A stretch of 64,000 bases of DNA. Source: Campylobacter armoricus. Lineage in GTDB: Bacteria; Campylobacterota; Campylobacteria; Campylobacterales; Campylobacteraceae. The DNA lies in NCBI RefSeq assembly GCF_013372105.1, contig NZ_CP053825.1, positions 62,001-126,000 of the forward strand, in the 5' to 3' direction. Under the pieces are notes generated by a model, which ran no database searches, was not told the DNA's origin, and saw nothing but the letters and a program-made list of their open reading frames with translations. Position numbers and translations under genes: made by a program. Of this stretch, positions 26,293 to 35,693 are shown piece by piece (positions within the stretch are counted from its first letter, which is position 1; every line of letters starts with the position of its first letter).

Positions 26293-27327
26293 ATGTATCA
26301 AATTCATCAAAATATTTTAAAATGGTATAGTATAAATGGTAGAAAGAATTTACCTTGGCGTATCTTGCATGATAAATATAAAAAATATGGCAGTGAAAAT
26401 GATTTAAGAAGATTAAAAGATATTGATATTGCTTATGGGGTTTATGTTAGTGAGATTATGTTGCAACAAACTCAAGTTAAGAGTGTTTTACAAAATTATT
26501 ATTTTCAATTTTTATCTAAATTTCCTTCCTTGCAAATACTTTCTATGGCAAATGAAGATGAAGTTTTAAAAGCTTGGCAAGGACTTGGATATTATACAAG
26601 AGCTAGAAATTTACATAAAAGTGCAAAAATTTGTGTGCAAAAATTTAATGCAAAATTACCTTATGATATAAAAGAGCTTAAAATGCTTCCTGGTATTGGA
26701 GAATACACAGCAGGTGCTATAGCTTGTTTTGGGTTTTTACAAGCTAAAGCTTTTGTAGATGCAAATATCAAAAGAGTTTTAAGTAGATTTTTTAGTTTGC
26801 AAAATCCAAATTCTAAACTTTTAATGCAAAAAGCAAATGAATTTTTAAACTATAATAATGCATTTGAACATAATCAAGCATTGCTAGACATAGGAGCTTT
26901 AGTATGTCTTCCTAAAAATGCAAAATGCAATTTTTGTCCTTTAGTAAAACATTGTAGTGGTAAGAATGAATATGAGAAATTTCATATTCGAAAAAAAATT
27001 CAATATGAAAATATTGTTTTAAAAATACTTATAGTGCAAAAAAATAATAAATTGTTATTTGTAAAAAGCAAAGAAAAGCTATATTTTAATTTGTATAATT
27101 TTTTAGAATATAAAAATGAAAAAAACGCAATATATATTGGAGAATTTAAACATTCTTATACTAAATATAAAATTGTTGCTAAAGTGTATTTTTTAAAAAA
27201 TGATTATTTTAAAGATAACGATGAACACAAAGCTTTATCCTATGAACAACTAGAACATAATGCTTTATCTAAATTAACACTAAAAGCCTTAGAGCTTTTA
27301 AAAAAGAGTGTTTATTATGCAATTTGA
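26293..27327 (+). CDS. mutY: A/G-specific adenine glycosylase MutY
   Basis: MutY removes adenine opposite 8-oxoguanine. In 344 residues there are the catalytic Glu54 (SEIMLQQTQV), the helix-hairpin-helix LPGIGEYTAGA, the catalytic Asp156 (FVDANIKRV) and the iron-sulfur loop C-x6-C-x2-C-x5-C (from CLPKNAKC). The C-terminal NUDIX-like domain (about 230-344) reads oxidised guanine. Between NLPWR and the catalytic helix there is a longer lysine-rich loop than in E. coli. I start at the ATG at 26293; an upstream in-frame start at 26260 lacks a site. Confidence 0.94.
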   Translation: MYQIHQNILKWYSINGRKNLPWRILHDKYKKYGSENDLRRLKDIDIAYGVYVSEIMLQQTQVKSVLQNYYFQFLSKFPSLQILSMANEDEVLKAWQGLGYYTRARNLHKSAKICVQKFNAKLPYDIKELKMLPGIGEYTAGAIACFGFLQAKAFVDANIKRVLSRFFSLQNPNSKLLMQKANEFLNYNNAFEHNQALLDIGALVCLPKNAKCNFCPLVKHCSGKNEYEKFHIRKKIQYENIVLKILIVQKNNKLLFVKSKEKLYFNLYNFLEYKNEKNAIYIGEFKHSYTKYKIVAKVYFLKNDYFKDNDEHKALSYEQLEHNALSKLTLKALELLKKSVYYAI

Positions 27328-28168
27328 GAAAATTTATATTGAATTAAGTGATATTTGTGGTTTAAAATGTGATTTTTGCCCCACTCAAAAAGCTCAAAGA
27401 AAATCTATGAGTCTTGAAAATTTTGAAAAAATTTGCAAAAGCATACATAAAAATGCAAAGATTTTTACTTTTCATGTGCTTGGAGATCCTTTAAGAATTT
27501 TAAATTTAAAAGAATATCTAGATATAGCATTAAAATATAATATGCAAATAGAACTTACCTCAAGTGGATTTTATTTTGATAATGAGAAAATAAATCTAGT
27601 GTTAAACTATAAAAATATACATCAGATTAATATATCTTTAGGGGCTTTTTTATCACAAAGTAGAGTGGATTTAAGTGAGTATTTTAACCCTATTTTAAAA
27701 TTAATTTTTTTGCATTTAGAAAAGAAAAACAATTCTTTTATTAATCTAAGACTTTGGAATTTAGATAAAAATTTCACACCACCATCCGAAAATGAAAAAA
27801 TATATAAATTTTTAGAGCAAGTTTTTAAAGTAAAAATTCAAACACAAAAAATAAAAAACCGCTTAGAAAGGCATATTATCTTGCATCAGGCTAAACTTTT
27901 TAAATGGCCTTCTTTAAAAGATGAGGTTATTAGAGAAAAAGGATATTGTTATGCTTTAAATGGGCAAATTGCTATTTTGAGTGATGGGAGTTTAGTGCCT
28001 TGCTGTTTAGATGCCAAAGCAGATATGAAACTTGGAAATTGTTTTGAAAAAGATTTTAATGAACTTTTAAAATCTCCTTTATATATAGAGTTAAAAGAAG
28101 GTTTCAAACAAGGAATTTTAAAAGCTGAGCTTTGCAAAAGATGTAATTTTTTGAATTTAAAATCTTAA
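27317..28168 (+). CDS. Radical SAM protein
   Basis: The 283-residue enzyme has the cluster motif C-x3-C-x2-C in DICGLKCDFCPTQ, the following glycine-rich HVLGDPL segment for SAM, and a C-terminal SPASM-like stretch with Cys residues (PCCLDAK and ELCKRCNF) that may bind a second cluster. The substrate is unknown. It begins inside the end of mutY (11-base overlap), at the ATG at 27317, and overlaps the convergent gene by 12 bases. Confidence 0.85.
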   Translation: MQFEKIYIELSDICGLKCDFCPTQKAQRKSMSLENFEKICKSIHKNAKIFTFHVLGDPLRILNLKEYLDIALKYNMQIELTSSGFYFDNEKINLVLNYKNIHQINISLGAFLSQSRVDLSEYFNPILKLIFLHLEKKNNSFINLRLWNLDKNFTPPSENEKIYKFLEQVFKVKIQTQKIKNRLERHIILHQAKLFKWPSLKDEVIREKGYCYALNGQIAILSDGSLVPCCLDAKADMKLGNCFEKDFNELLKSPLYIELKEGFKQGILKAELCKRCNFLNLKS

Positions 28169-29026
28169 ATCAATATTTTTAACTTCATTTTCTTGTTGAT
28201 TGTTATATTCGATTTCTTCTTCATCTATGATATTATCTTTTGCATACTTAAATAATTCATCGGTAATTTTCGTAGCTATACCTCTAAGTGCTTTTTGTTT
28301 GCTAAATTCACTTGTAGAAGTCATTTTGTATTCTAGGATATTAGTTGTTATAGGTTGCATTGTGCTAAAATCTATTAGATTATATTCAATGTTGATTTTA
28401 TATACTTGAGTATCGGTTTCTTCTTGGATTTGTTCTATATTTGGATTTAAAATAAGCAAAAAATTTGCTCCTAAAGTAGCATAAGTATTGATGATTTCAT
28501 CATTATTTGTATTATTTTCAAGTAAAATATTTCTTTCTTGATTGTAAATTTTTAGATGATTTTTATCTAAAATTTTAAATTTTTTACCTTGTAATAAAAC
28601 ACTTAATAATTCTTGTTCAAATTTAGATGATAAATTATTTTTTATTTTATTCACAATTATTAATGAGCTTTTATCTTCAAAATTTTTTTCACTATAAAGT
28701 TTTTTATATACAACAATTTTAGCGTGATATTCATTTGTGTTTGTTTGAGTTAGAGATCGGATTTCATAGCTATTAAAAATTCCATTACTTACAACATCAA
28801 TTTCTTCTTCATAGCCCATATCAAAATTTCCATTAAATGTAAAATCAAATTTTGCTAATTTTACTTGTCTTAAATTATCTATTTTTTTTAGTGCATCATT
28901 AATTGCATTTTTTATAGCTTCATTTCTTGAAATACCAAAACCCTCACCTTCGCTTTTTTTATTTAGCGTATCTTGTGCTTGAGCAATATAAAGTAAGATA
29001 AATAAAATAAAAATCTTTTTTATCAT
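28157..29026 (-). CDS. Secreted protein of unknown function (FlgO/LPP20-like N-terminus)
   Basis: The 289-residue product has a signal peptide (MIKKIFILFILLYIAQA). The segment GEGFGISRNEAIKNAINDALKK resembles the repeat found in outer-membrane-associated LPP20/FlgT-like proteins, where a glycine precedes an AxxxAxxxA helix. The middle (FLLILNPNIEQIQEE) resembles the nucleotide-free TolB-like fold of such proteins. This is similarity by eye only. The acidic C-terminus overlaps the end of the radical SAM gene by 12 bases. The upstream side faces tRNA-Ser. Confidence 0.7.
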   Translation of the reverse strand: MIKKIFILFILLYIAQAQDTLNKKSEGEGFGISRNEAIKNAINDALKKIDNLRQVKLAKFDFTFNGNFDMGYEEEIDVVSNGIFNSYEIRSLTQTNTNEYHAKIVVYKKLYSEKNFEDKSSLIIVNKIKNNLSSKFEQELLSVLLQGKKFKILDKNHLKIYNQERNILLENNTNNDEIINTYATLGANFLLILNPNIEQIQEETDTQVYKINIEYNLIDFSTMQPITTNILEYKMTSTSEFSKQKALRGIATKITDELFKYAKDNIIDEEEIEYNNQQENEVKNIDLRF

Positions 29027-29131
29027 TTTTATCCTCGAATTTGTATTTGTTTTTTACTATTTTATTATATGTTGAGAAAATAAATGCATATTTTCTATAA
29101 ATTTAAAAAATTAAGCTATAATTTATATTTT

Positions 29132-29219
29132 AGAGAGGTGTCCGAGTGGTTGAAGGAGCACGCCTGGAACGCGTGTGTGGGGCAACTCACCGAGGGTTCG
29201 AATCCCTTCCTCTCTGCCA
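29132..29219 (+). tRNA. tRNA-Ser (anticodon GGA)
   Basis: The acceptor stem AGAGAGG pairs with CCTCTCT and is followed by the discriminator G and an encoded CCA. The anticodon stem CACGC/GCGTG holds the loop CTGGAAC with GGA. A long variable arm and the TTCGAAT T-loop confirm a class II serine tRNA of 88 bases. Confidence 0.97.
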
Positions 29220-29861
29220 TTATGCACTTTTGTTATACTGACTCCCTATATAATCTTGTGAAGAATTTTGTGTATATGATTTTATAGCTTGTGAGTTTGT
29301 ATTGTATTCTTTGTCATTTTCATTTGTATCTTTTTCATTTTGAGCTTTTAATTCTTCTGCTTTTTTCTTAGCCTGCTCTATGCGTGATTCATTTTGCATT
29401 TGCATAGCATTGGCTGCAACTTTATAATCTTGCGGACTAGGATCAGCTGGTGCCATTGCAGCAGCAATTATTTGCATAGCATTAGCTATAGTTTCTTCTG
29501 GAGTATTTCCTTTTTGCATTTTTATAGGAACTTCTCCTTCGATTGCATACATTCTATTATCAGGACCTCTTGTATAGCCATAACTAGCACCACCAGCTAA
29601 GGCACCACCAGCGGCCATATGAGCTGCTTCATGGGCTTTTACTTCTCTATCTATTTTTTCGAGTTCTCTAACTTGTCTTACTTCTTCTTCGCTTAATTCT
29701 TTACCATTAACTTTTTGGGTCTTTTCTTCATTGTTATTTTTTTTATCTTCTGTGGAATTTTGGATTTCAGAATTTGTATTTTCCTGATTGTTTTCTTTTT
29801 CTTTATTTTTGTAAGGATTTTGTATATATAAAACACTATTGTAATTTGAGTTAATTTGCAT
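29220..29861 (-). CDS. Putative metalloprotease-like protein (SprA/CJM1_0395 family)
   Basis: The 213-residue protein has a polar Asn/Glu/Lys-rich N-terminus, then EVKAHEAAHMAAGGALAG with an HExxH zinc motif, then YGYTRGPDNRMYAIEGEV and a helical region rich in Ala and Met ending in a charged coil. This is the family annotated as putative metalloprotease CJM1_0395/SprA-related. Its role is unknown, and no secretion signal is visible. The stop lies directly against the 3' end of tRNA-Ser on the other strand. Confidence 0.8.
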   Translation of the reverse strand: MQINSNYNSVLYIQNPYKNKEKENNQENTNSEIQNSTEDKKNNNEEKTQKVNGKELSEEEVRQVRELEKIDREVKAHEAAHMAAGGALAGGASYGYTRGPDNRMYAIEGEVPIKMQKGNTPEETIANAMQIIAAAMAPADPSPQDYKVAANAMQMQNESRIEQAKKKAEELKAQNEKDTNENDKEYNTNSQAIKSYTQNSSQDYIGSQYNKSA

Positions 29862-29991
29862 TAAAACCCTTTTTTAATATTATTTTATATTTGTATCACA
29901 AAAAACTTAAAAAGTCTATAAATTTTTATAAACTTAATTTTTATAAAAAGTTAAGCAAAATAAAGTATAATTTCAATTCTTTGGTATTTAT

Positions 29992-30068
29992 GTCAGGGTA
30001 GCTCAGCTGGCTAGAGCGCTGGTCTCATAAGCCGGAGGTCGGGAGTTCAAGTCTCCCCCTTGACACCA
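29992..30068 (+). tRNA. tRNA-Met (anticodon CAT)
   Basis: The acceptor stem GTCAGGG pairs with CCTTGAC (one G-T pair), followed by A and an encoded CCA. The anticodon loop is CTCATAA. The first pair is G-C rather than the unpaired C of initiators, so this is an elongator tRNA-Met; a lysidine-modified tRNA-Ile with the same anticodon is the alternative. Confidence 0.93.
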
Positions 30069-30545
30069 TTGGTGTTTTATTACTTCTTCTCATTAGGTTT
30101 TAAGTAGTATAAGTATGTGATATTAGTATCATGATTTTAATATTTCTTGCAATGGTTTCAAATTTTCTTGATAAATTTTCATCTATTATAATTTTTTAGT
30201 TCTATGGTATTTGTTAAAAGATCTATGATTTCAAATTTAAAACTTTACAAGGTCTATCTGCTAGGATAATTAAAGATTCTCTTAAAAATTTTTTCTTCAA
30301 AATCTATTTTGCAAACTAAAATCAACAAAATATTAATATGATAAGTCCTATCTACTTATAGATGAAAGATTTTAAAAAATGTATTGAAAATAATATAGCT
30401 CTAGTGTTGTATAATAGGAAGCATAAAGATAAAAGCATTTTATTAGTAATAAATAAAATTCTTATATTTTCTATTCGAAAGATAATTTTATCACAATAAA
30501 ATCTAAAATTAAAATTTTTTTATTTAAAACTTATATAGAGAAAGA
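30069..30545 (-). pseudogene. Decayed minus-strand coding remnant (unidentified)
   Basis: This gap of about 480 bases has no intact gene. On the minus strand, pieces in different frames line up as one former protein: FLLYNTRAILFSIHFLKSF (near 30420-30361), INILLILVCKIDFEEK (about 30340-30290), RESLIILADRPCKV (about 30280-30241), EIIDLLTNTIELKNYN (about 30230-30185) and KIYQENLKPLQEILKS (about 30180-30135). Several stops and frame changes separate them. I do not recognise the family. Confidence 0.4.
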
Positions 30546-30572
30546 AACTTTCCACTTTAAAAGTGGAAAGTT
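30546..30572. terminator. Terminator after dcuA
   Basis: AACTTTCCACTTT and its complement AAAGTGGAAAGTT form a near-perfect hairpin 6 bases after the dcuA stop (minus strand). Confidence 0.8.
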
Positions 30573-30578
30573 AGAGTA

Positions 30579-31913
30579 TTAAAGCATTCCTACTGCTAAG
30601 AAACCTAGGGCAACAGCTATAGCTATAGCTAACACACCAGGTATAAAGAATGCGTGGTTGAAAATGAATTTTCCAATTCTTGTTGTGCCTGTATCGTCCA
30701 TTTGAACTGCACCTAGCAAAGTTGGATAGGTTGGAAGAACGAAAAGTGCTGAAACAGCAGCAAAACAAGCAACTAGCATATAAGAATCTCCAGGATTTGT
30801 AGCTGAAATTCCTAATGCGGCAACGATAACTGGAACAATAGCTTTTGCTGTAGCTGCTTGAGAATATAAAAGCATACTAGCAAAGAAGAAAGCAACAGCA
30901 AGCATAGCTGGAGTTTGTTTAACCCATTCACCTGCTACTTCTTTAATACCTGCTTCATGTCCTGCAACGAAAGTATTACCAAGCCAAGCAACACCAAATA
31001 CACATACACAAGCTGTCATACCTGATTTAAATACACTTGTGTCTAAAATTTTAGCAGGCTCAACCTTACATAAGAATGTGATTAAAGTCGCAGCTGTTAA
31101 TAAGAAACTCATAATAGCAGCATCTCTTGGGATAACTACTGGATCAATCCATTTGATATTATTAGAAATTGCTGTAGCATAAAGAACAACCGCTAATACT
31201 GTGATTAAGAAAATAGCAACTGAAAGTTTTGCACCTGGTTTGTCTTCACTTTGTAAAACATCTGAAGCACTTTTTACAAGACCAGCTTTTAAGCGTTCTT
31301 GATATACAGGGTCTTTACTAAGATCCATAGGAGTGATTAAGCTTACGATGAAAGCTGTAATCATACAAGCAGCAAAAGTAGTTACAATCCAAATACCAAT
31401 CAATGCAGGATAGTTCCAACCAAGTGGTTCTAATACACCAGTCATATAAACAACTGCTGCACTAACAGGAGAAGCTGTAATACCAATTTGTGAAGCTACA
31501 ACCATTAGTGAAAGTGGAACTGATGGTTTGATGTTTTGTGATTTTGCAACATCAATAACAACTGGCATTAATGAAAATACTGCATTACCAGTTCCTGCTA
31601 AAATAGTAAGCAACCAACCGCAAGCTGGTGCAAGATAGTTGATAAATCTTGGATGTTTGCGTAAAATTCTTTCAGTAACTTTTACCATATAATCCAAACC
31701 ACCTGCTTGTTGCATTGCTGAAATTGCAGCAATAGCTGCAGCAATAATCAAGATAACATCCCAAGGAATGTTACCTGGTTTCATACCTAAAACAAGACCT
31801 AAAATAACAACACCCAAACCTCCGGCATAGCCTATTGCTATGCCACCAAGGCGGATACCTATGAATATTGCCCCAAGGAAGACAACAAGTTGTAAAATAA
31901 TCATAATATCCAT
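30579..31913 (-). CDS. dcuA: Anaerobic C4-dicarboxylate transporter DcuA
   Basis: DcuA exchanges aspartate, fumarate and succinate across the inner membrane. The 444-residue protein has about eleven hydrophobic segments and the Dcu-typical start with GIRLGGIAIGYAGGLGV, the AGGLDYMV loop and the C-terminal DDTGTTRIGKF. It lies 18 bases downstream of aspA, the aspartase that uses its substrate, so the pair makes and exchanges fumarate. The two genes form one operon on the minus strand. Confidence 0.95.
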   Translation of the reverse strand: MDIMIILQLVVFLGAIFIGIRLGGIAIGYAGGLGVVILGLVLGMKPGNIPWDVILIIAAAIAAISAMQQAGGLDYMVKVTERILRKHPRFINYLAPACGWLLTILAGTGNAVFSLMPVVIDVAKSQNIKPSVPLSLMVVASQIGITASPVSAAVVYMTGVLEPLGWNYPALIGIWIVTTFAACMITAFIVSLITPMDLSKDPVYQERLKAGLVKSASDVLQSEDKPGAKLSVAIFLITVLAVVLYATAISNNIKWIDPVVIPRDAAIMSFLLTAATLITFLCKVEPAKILDTSVFKSGMTACVCVFGVAWLGNTFVAGHEAGIKEVAGEWVKQTPAMLAVAFFFASMLLYSQAATAKAIVPVIVAALGISATNPGDSYMLVACFAAVSALFVLPTYPTLLGAVQMDDTGTTRIGKFIFNHAFFIPGVLAIAIAVALGFLAVGML

Positions 31914-31931
31914 GATTAAACTCCTAAATTA

Positions 31932-33344
31932 TTAAGCTTTTCTTTTTTCTGTCATATGTGGATTTAACATATTTTCTGGTGTTAAAATCTCATCAATTTT
32001 TTCTTTTGATAAATACCCTCTTTCAAGACAAATATCACCAACTGCTTTACCAGTTTCTAAAGCCTCTTTAGCGATACTTGCTGATTTTTCATAACCTAAA
32101 ACAGGATTAAATGCAGTTACTATACCGATTGAATTTAGTACAAGTTTTTTGCAATTTTCAGGGTTTGCTTTTAACCCTTTAACAGCTTTTTCTGCTAGAG
32201 TTTTCATAGCGTTTTCAAGCAGCACTATAGAGTTAAATAAGCCATAAGCAATACCTGGTTCAAATGCATTAAGTTCGAATTCACCTCTTTCAGAGCAAAG
32301 CATGATAGTAACATCATTACCTATAACTTCATAGCAAGCTTCGCCAACTACTTCACAAATTACAGGATTTACTTTACCTGGCATAATAGAACTACCTGGT
32401 TGCATAGCAGGTAAGCTAATTTCAGCTAGACCGCATCTTGGACCTGAATTCATCAATCTTAAGTCGTTTGCAATTTTAGAAAGTCTAACTGCTGCTGTTT
32501 TTAAAGCACCACTTACATGAACAAAATCAGCTGTATCTTGAGTAGCAGCAATAAAATCTTCAGCAGGCTTGAAATCAACACCAGTGATTTCTTTTAATTT
32601 TTTCTCAACCACAAATTTATAATCAGGGTGGCAGTTAATTCCTGTGCCAATAGCTGTTGCACCAAGATTTAAATAAGTCATAGAATCTCTAGCTGCTGTG
32701 ATTTTTTCAATATCACTTTTGATATAAGTAGCAAATGCATTAAAAGTATTACCTAGTGTAGTAGGAACTGCATCTTCAAGCTCTGTTCTACCCATTTTAA
32801 TAATATCTTTGTAATCTTTAGCTTTAATTTCAAGCTCAGTTTTTAAATTTTCCATAGCTTTTAAAAGATCAGTAAGTTTTGCATAAGTTGCTACTTTGAT
32901 TGAGCTTGGATAGGTGTCGTTTGTAGATTGTCCTAAGTTTGTATGATCATTTGGGTGAAGATATTGGTATTCACCTTTTTTGTGTCCCATACTTTCAAGA
33001 GCAATATTAGTGATAACTTCATTAGTATTCATATTTGTACTAGTTCCAGCACCACCTTGAATCATATCTACTACAAACTGATCTAAAAATTCGCCAGCAA
33101 TCAATCTATCGCAAGCTTTAGCAATAGCATCAGCTTTGTCTGCATCAAGAACTCCAACTTCTTTGTTAGCAAGAGCAGCTGCTTTTTTTACTTGAGCGAA
33201 AGCTTTTACAAAATAAGGATAATCTTGTAATTTTCTACCACTCATATGGAAGTTTTCTAGTGCCCTAAAAGTTTGCACTCCATAATAAACTTCATCAGAA
33301 ATTTCTAATTCGCCAATAAAGTCGTGTTCTTTTCTTGTTCCCAT
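31932..33344 (-). CDS. aspA: Aspartate ammonia-lyase AspA
   Basis: AspA deaminates aspartate to fumarate and ammonia, a main carbon entry in Campylobacter. The 470-residue product carries the fumarase/aspartase signature GSSIMPGKVNP, and GAGTSTNMNTNEVI near residue 100 with the substrate-binding Thr/Asn residues. The length agrees with C. jejuni AspA (468). A CAAGGAG site precedes the ATG at 33344. It is first in the aspA-dcuA operon. Confidence 0.97.
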   Translation of the reverse strand: MGTRKEHDFIGELEISDEVYYGVQTFRALENFHMSGRKLQDYPYFVKAFAQVKKAAALANKEVGVLDADKADAIAKACDRLIAGEFLDQFVVDMIQGGAGTSTNMNTNEVITNIALESMGHKKGEYQYLHPNDHTNLGQSTNDTYPSSIKVATYAKLTDLLKAMENLKTELEIKAKDYKDIIKMGRTELEDAVPTTLGNTFNAFATYIKSDIEKITAARDSMTYLNLGATAIGTGINCHPDYKFVVEKKLKEITGVDFKPAEDFIAATQDTADFVHVSGALKTAAVRLSKIANDLRLMNSGPRCGLAEISLPAMQPGSSIMPGKVNPVICEVVGEACYEVIGNDVTIMLCSERGEFELNAFEPGIAYGLFNSIVLLENAMKTLAEKAVKGLKANPENCKKLVLNSIGIVTAFNPVLGYEKSASIAKEALETGKAVGDICLERGYLSKEKIDEILTPENMLNPHMTEKRKA

Positions 33345-33650
33345 GATGTACTCCTTGTGGGTTTTATTTAAGTTTTGTTTATAAACTTAGGAAGTATTAT
33401 ATAACAATTTTTTATAAAAGTTTAATAAATTTTCATATTTTTTTGCAAATTTTAATAAAAAAATATGAACTAATAATGTTTATTTTTTATATAAATTAAA
33501 TATTATGAAATTTTATTGATTTGTTATAGTATGAAAAATAAATTTGTATTTAAAAACTAAATCTAAATAAATTGAAAGTAATTGCAGGATAAACAATTTT
33601 AATTAGTTTGATAATTAAAATTAGCAAGCTTTAAGCTTGCTAATTATTTA
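33345..33650. other. Intergenic region upstream of aspA
   Basis: About 306 very AT-rich bases that must contain the aspA promoter (minus strand) and the end of the chemoreceptor gene's transcription unit. Apart from the MCP terminator at 33621-33643, I see no open frame, repeat or clear operator. Several TATAAT-like boxes occur, but none can be chosen by eye. Confidence 0.6.
33621..33643 (-). terminator. Terminator after the chemoreceptor gene
   Basis: TTAGCAAGCTT pairs with AAGCTTGCTAA around a minimal loop, 8 bases after the stop of the chemoreceptor gene. Confidence 0.8.
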
Positions 33651-35624
33651 TTAAAACCTCTTCTTCCTAGCATCTTCTAAGATATCATTAGCTATCTTAT
33701 TAACATTATCAGATATTACTGCACTATCATTAGCTATTTTTAAGTTCTCTTGGGTTACATGATCAATTTGAGCTACAGCATCATTTATTTGAGTAATACC
33801 TGTAGTTTGTTCTTTAATACTCTCACCCATTTCATTAATAGATTGAACTAAGATATTAGTATTAGCTTCTATTTCACCTAAAGACTTTTGAGTTCTTTCA
33901 GCTAGGTTTCTAACTTCATCAGCAACAACAGCAAAGCCTCTACCGTGCTCACCTGCACGAGCAGCTTCAATAGCAGCATTTAATGCAAGCAAGTTAATTT
34001 GATCAGCAATATCTCCTATAATAGAAGTAACATTTTTAATCTCTTCACTTTGAGCAATAACTTCACTAGTTTTATGCGATACATTTTGCATAGAAGAAGT
34101 AATTTCTTCTAGTGCTGCTGCTGTTTCTTCTAAAGAAGAAGCTTGGCTTGATGAAGAATCTGTTAAATCTTTAACAGCACTTTGTAATTTACCACTTTCA
34201 GTAGCAAGTAAAGAAGCAAATTCTGATGATTGTCTTAACATAACTACTATTTCTTTACCTAAGGTATTAGTAGTTACTTCAACTCCACCTTTAGCATTTT
34301 TAACCTCAGTTGTAAAGTCTAATGCCTTATAGCTATCAAATACTCTATTAATTTCATTCATATTAGAACCAATTTTTGCTTCTAATACATTAAGCATTTC
34401 ATTTAATACATTTTTTAATTCTATTAATTGAGGATTAGCAGGAATTGCAGTAATTCTTGCTGTTAGATTACCACTTTCTATTTCTTTAGCTGTATCTACT
34501 GATTGTTCTACTGCTTTAGCATCTTGTTCTAGTGCATTTTTAGTTTTAGTGATATTTTCATTGATAGCTTTAGCCATAGCACCAAACTCATCATTAGTAT
34601 TAACATTAATCATAGTAGAGTCTTTTGTTTTATGATTGATGAAATCAAAGAATGAGTTAAGGCCGGTTTGGATTGCTTGAAGTGGGGATAGATAGCGCGA
34701 AACTATGAAATACAAACCGGCTATACTTATTGCAATCATAATTGCAACAATCGACATTTGTATAAAAGCAATTTGTTTGATTGGTTTATTGATAATTTCA
34801 GCACTTTCTGTACTACATACAAGATAGTCAAAAACATTTGCACAAACACCAAGTCTTTCTTGCCCTTTTAGACCATATTCAAAAAATTGATGATCTCCAT
34901 TTTGTTTATACGCATTAAGAACAGGAGAATGATCCACAGAAGGCTCTAATAGTTGTTTATTTTTAGCAACAAATATTTTTCCATCTTGGTTAAATAAAAA
35001 ACTATTTCCTGGTTTGTTTTCAAAGTCTTTTTGCAAATTAGCAATTGGGATATCAACTCCAATTACACCTATAAATTTATTGTTTTTATATATAGCTTTT
35101 GTGTAAGTAATAACATATTGATTAGTTGCCTTATCAATATAAGGTGAAGTTACATATACATTATTTATTTTTTTTGCTTCTATATACCAAGTTCTAGTTC
35201 GTGTATCGTAATTTACAGCTTTGCCATAAATTACGATATTTGTATCTTTTTTGTCACTACTATCATCGCTAACTATATTCTCTCCATTATCCAAGCCTAT
35301 AAAAACTGCTAAAACCCCAGATGCTTTTCGATAAGCTTTTAAAGTTGGACCAATATTTTCAATGAGAGCTTCTTGAGAATTTAGCTGTTCATATGAAAAT
35401 TCTAAAATACTATCCTCTAGATGTGTAATGAGTTCAATATTATCTTTTCTAAAGGTTTCAAGTGAAATTTTTGAAACTTGTAAGATATCAGTTTGTCTAT
35501 TAAGTTCATTTTGATATAAAAAATTTTTTGTAAAAATGAAGCTTGTAATTCCTAGTATGATTAGTGCTAAAGCAGCAAAAACATTAGCCAAAAGAGAAAG
35601 TTTAATTTTTAAACTTGAAAACAT
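33651..35624 (-). CDS. Methyl-accepting chemotaxis protein with a dCACHE-type sensor
   Basis: The 657-residue receptor has a first membrane helix (about 10-31), a periplasmic double-CACHE domain (about 35-280, with the ligand-loop pattern [14 protein letters not shown] and [22 protein letters not shown]), a second helix (about 287-308), a HAMP-like linker and the cytoplasmic signalling tip ([20 protein letters not shown] and [11 protein letters not shown]). It belongs to the Tlp group A receptors; the ligand is probably an amino or organic acid but cannot be named. It is monocistronic. Confidence 0.92.
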   Translation of the reverse strand: MFSSLKIKLSLLANVFAALALIILGITSFIFTKNFLYQNELNRQTDILQVSKISLETFRKDNIELITHLEDSILEFSYEQLNSQEALIENIGPTLKAYRKASGVLAVFIGLDNGENIVSDDSSDKKDTNIVIYGKAVNYDTRTRTWYIEAKKINNVYVTSPYIDKATNQYVITYTKAIYKNNKFIGVIGVDIPIANLQKDFENKPGNSFLFNQDGKIFVAKNKQLLEPSVDHSPVLNAYKQNGDHQFFEYGLKGQERLGVCANVFDYLVCSTESAEIINKPIKQIAFIQMSIVAIMIAISIAGLYFIVSRYLSPLQAIQTGLNSFFDFINHKTKDSTMINVNTNDEFGAMAKAINENITKTKNALEQDAKAVEQSVDTAKEIESGNLTARITAIPANPQLIELKNVLNEMLNVLEAKIGSNMNEINRVFDSYKALDFTTEVKNAKGGVEVTTNTLGKEIVVMLRQSSEFASLLATESGKLQSAVKDLTDSSSSQASSLEETAAALEEITSSMQNVSHKTSEVIAQSEEIKNVTSIIGDIADQINLLALNAAIEAARAGEHGRGFAVVADEVRNLAERTQKSLGEIEANTNILVQSINEMGESIKEQTTGITQINDAVAQIDHVTQENLKIANDSAVISDNVNKIANDILEDARKKRF

Positions 35625-35693
35625 AATTTACTCCTAAAATTTTGAAGTATATTATAATTATTGGATATAAATTATTAGTTAATAATTTATATC

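Noticed and set aside
29084-29287. Open frame of 67 codons across the tRNA-Ser gene
   Set aside because: It is made by the open frame of the tRNA itself and has no ribosome-binding site.
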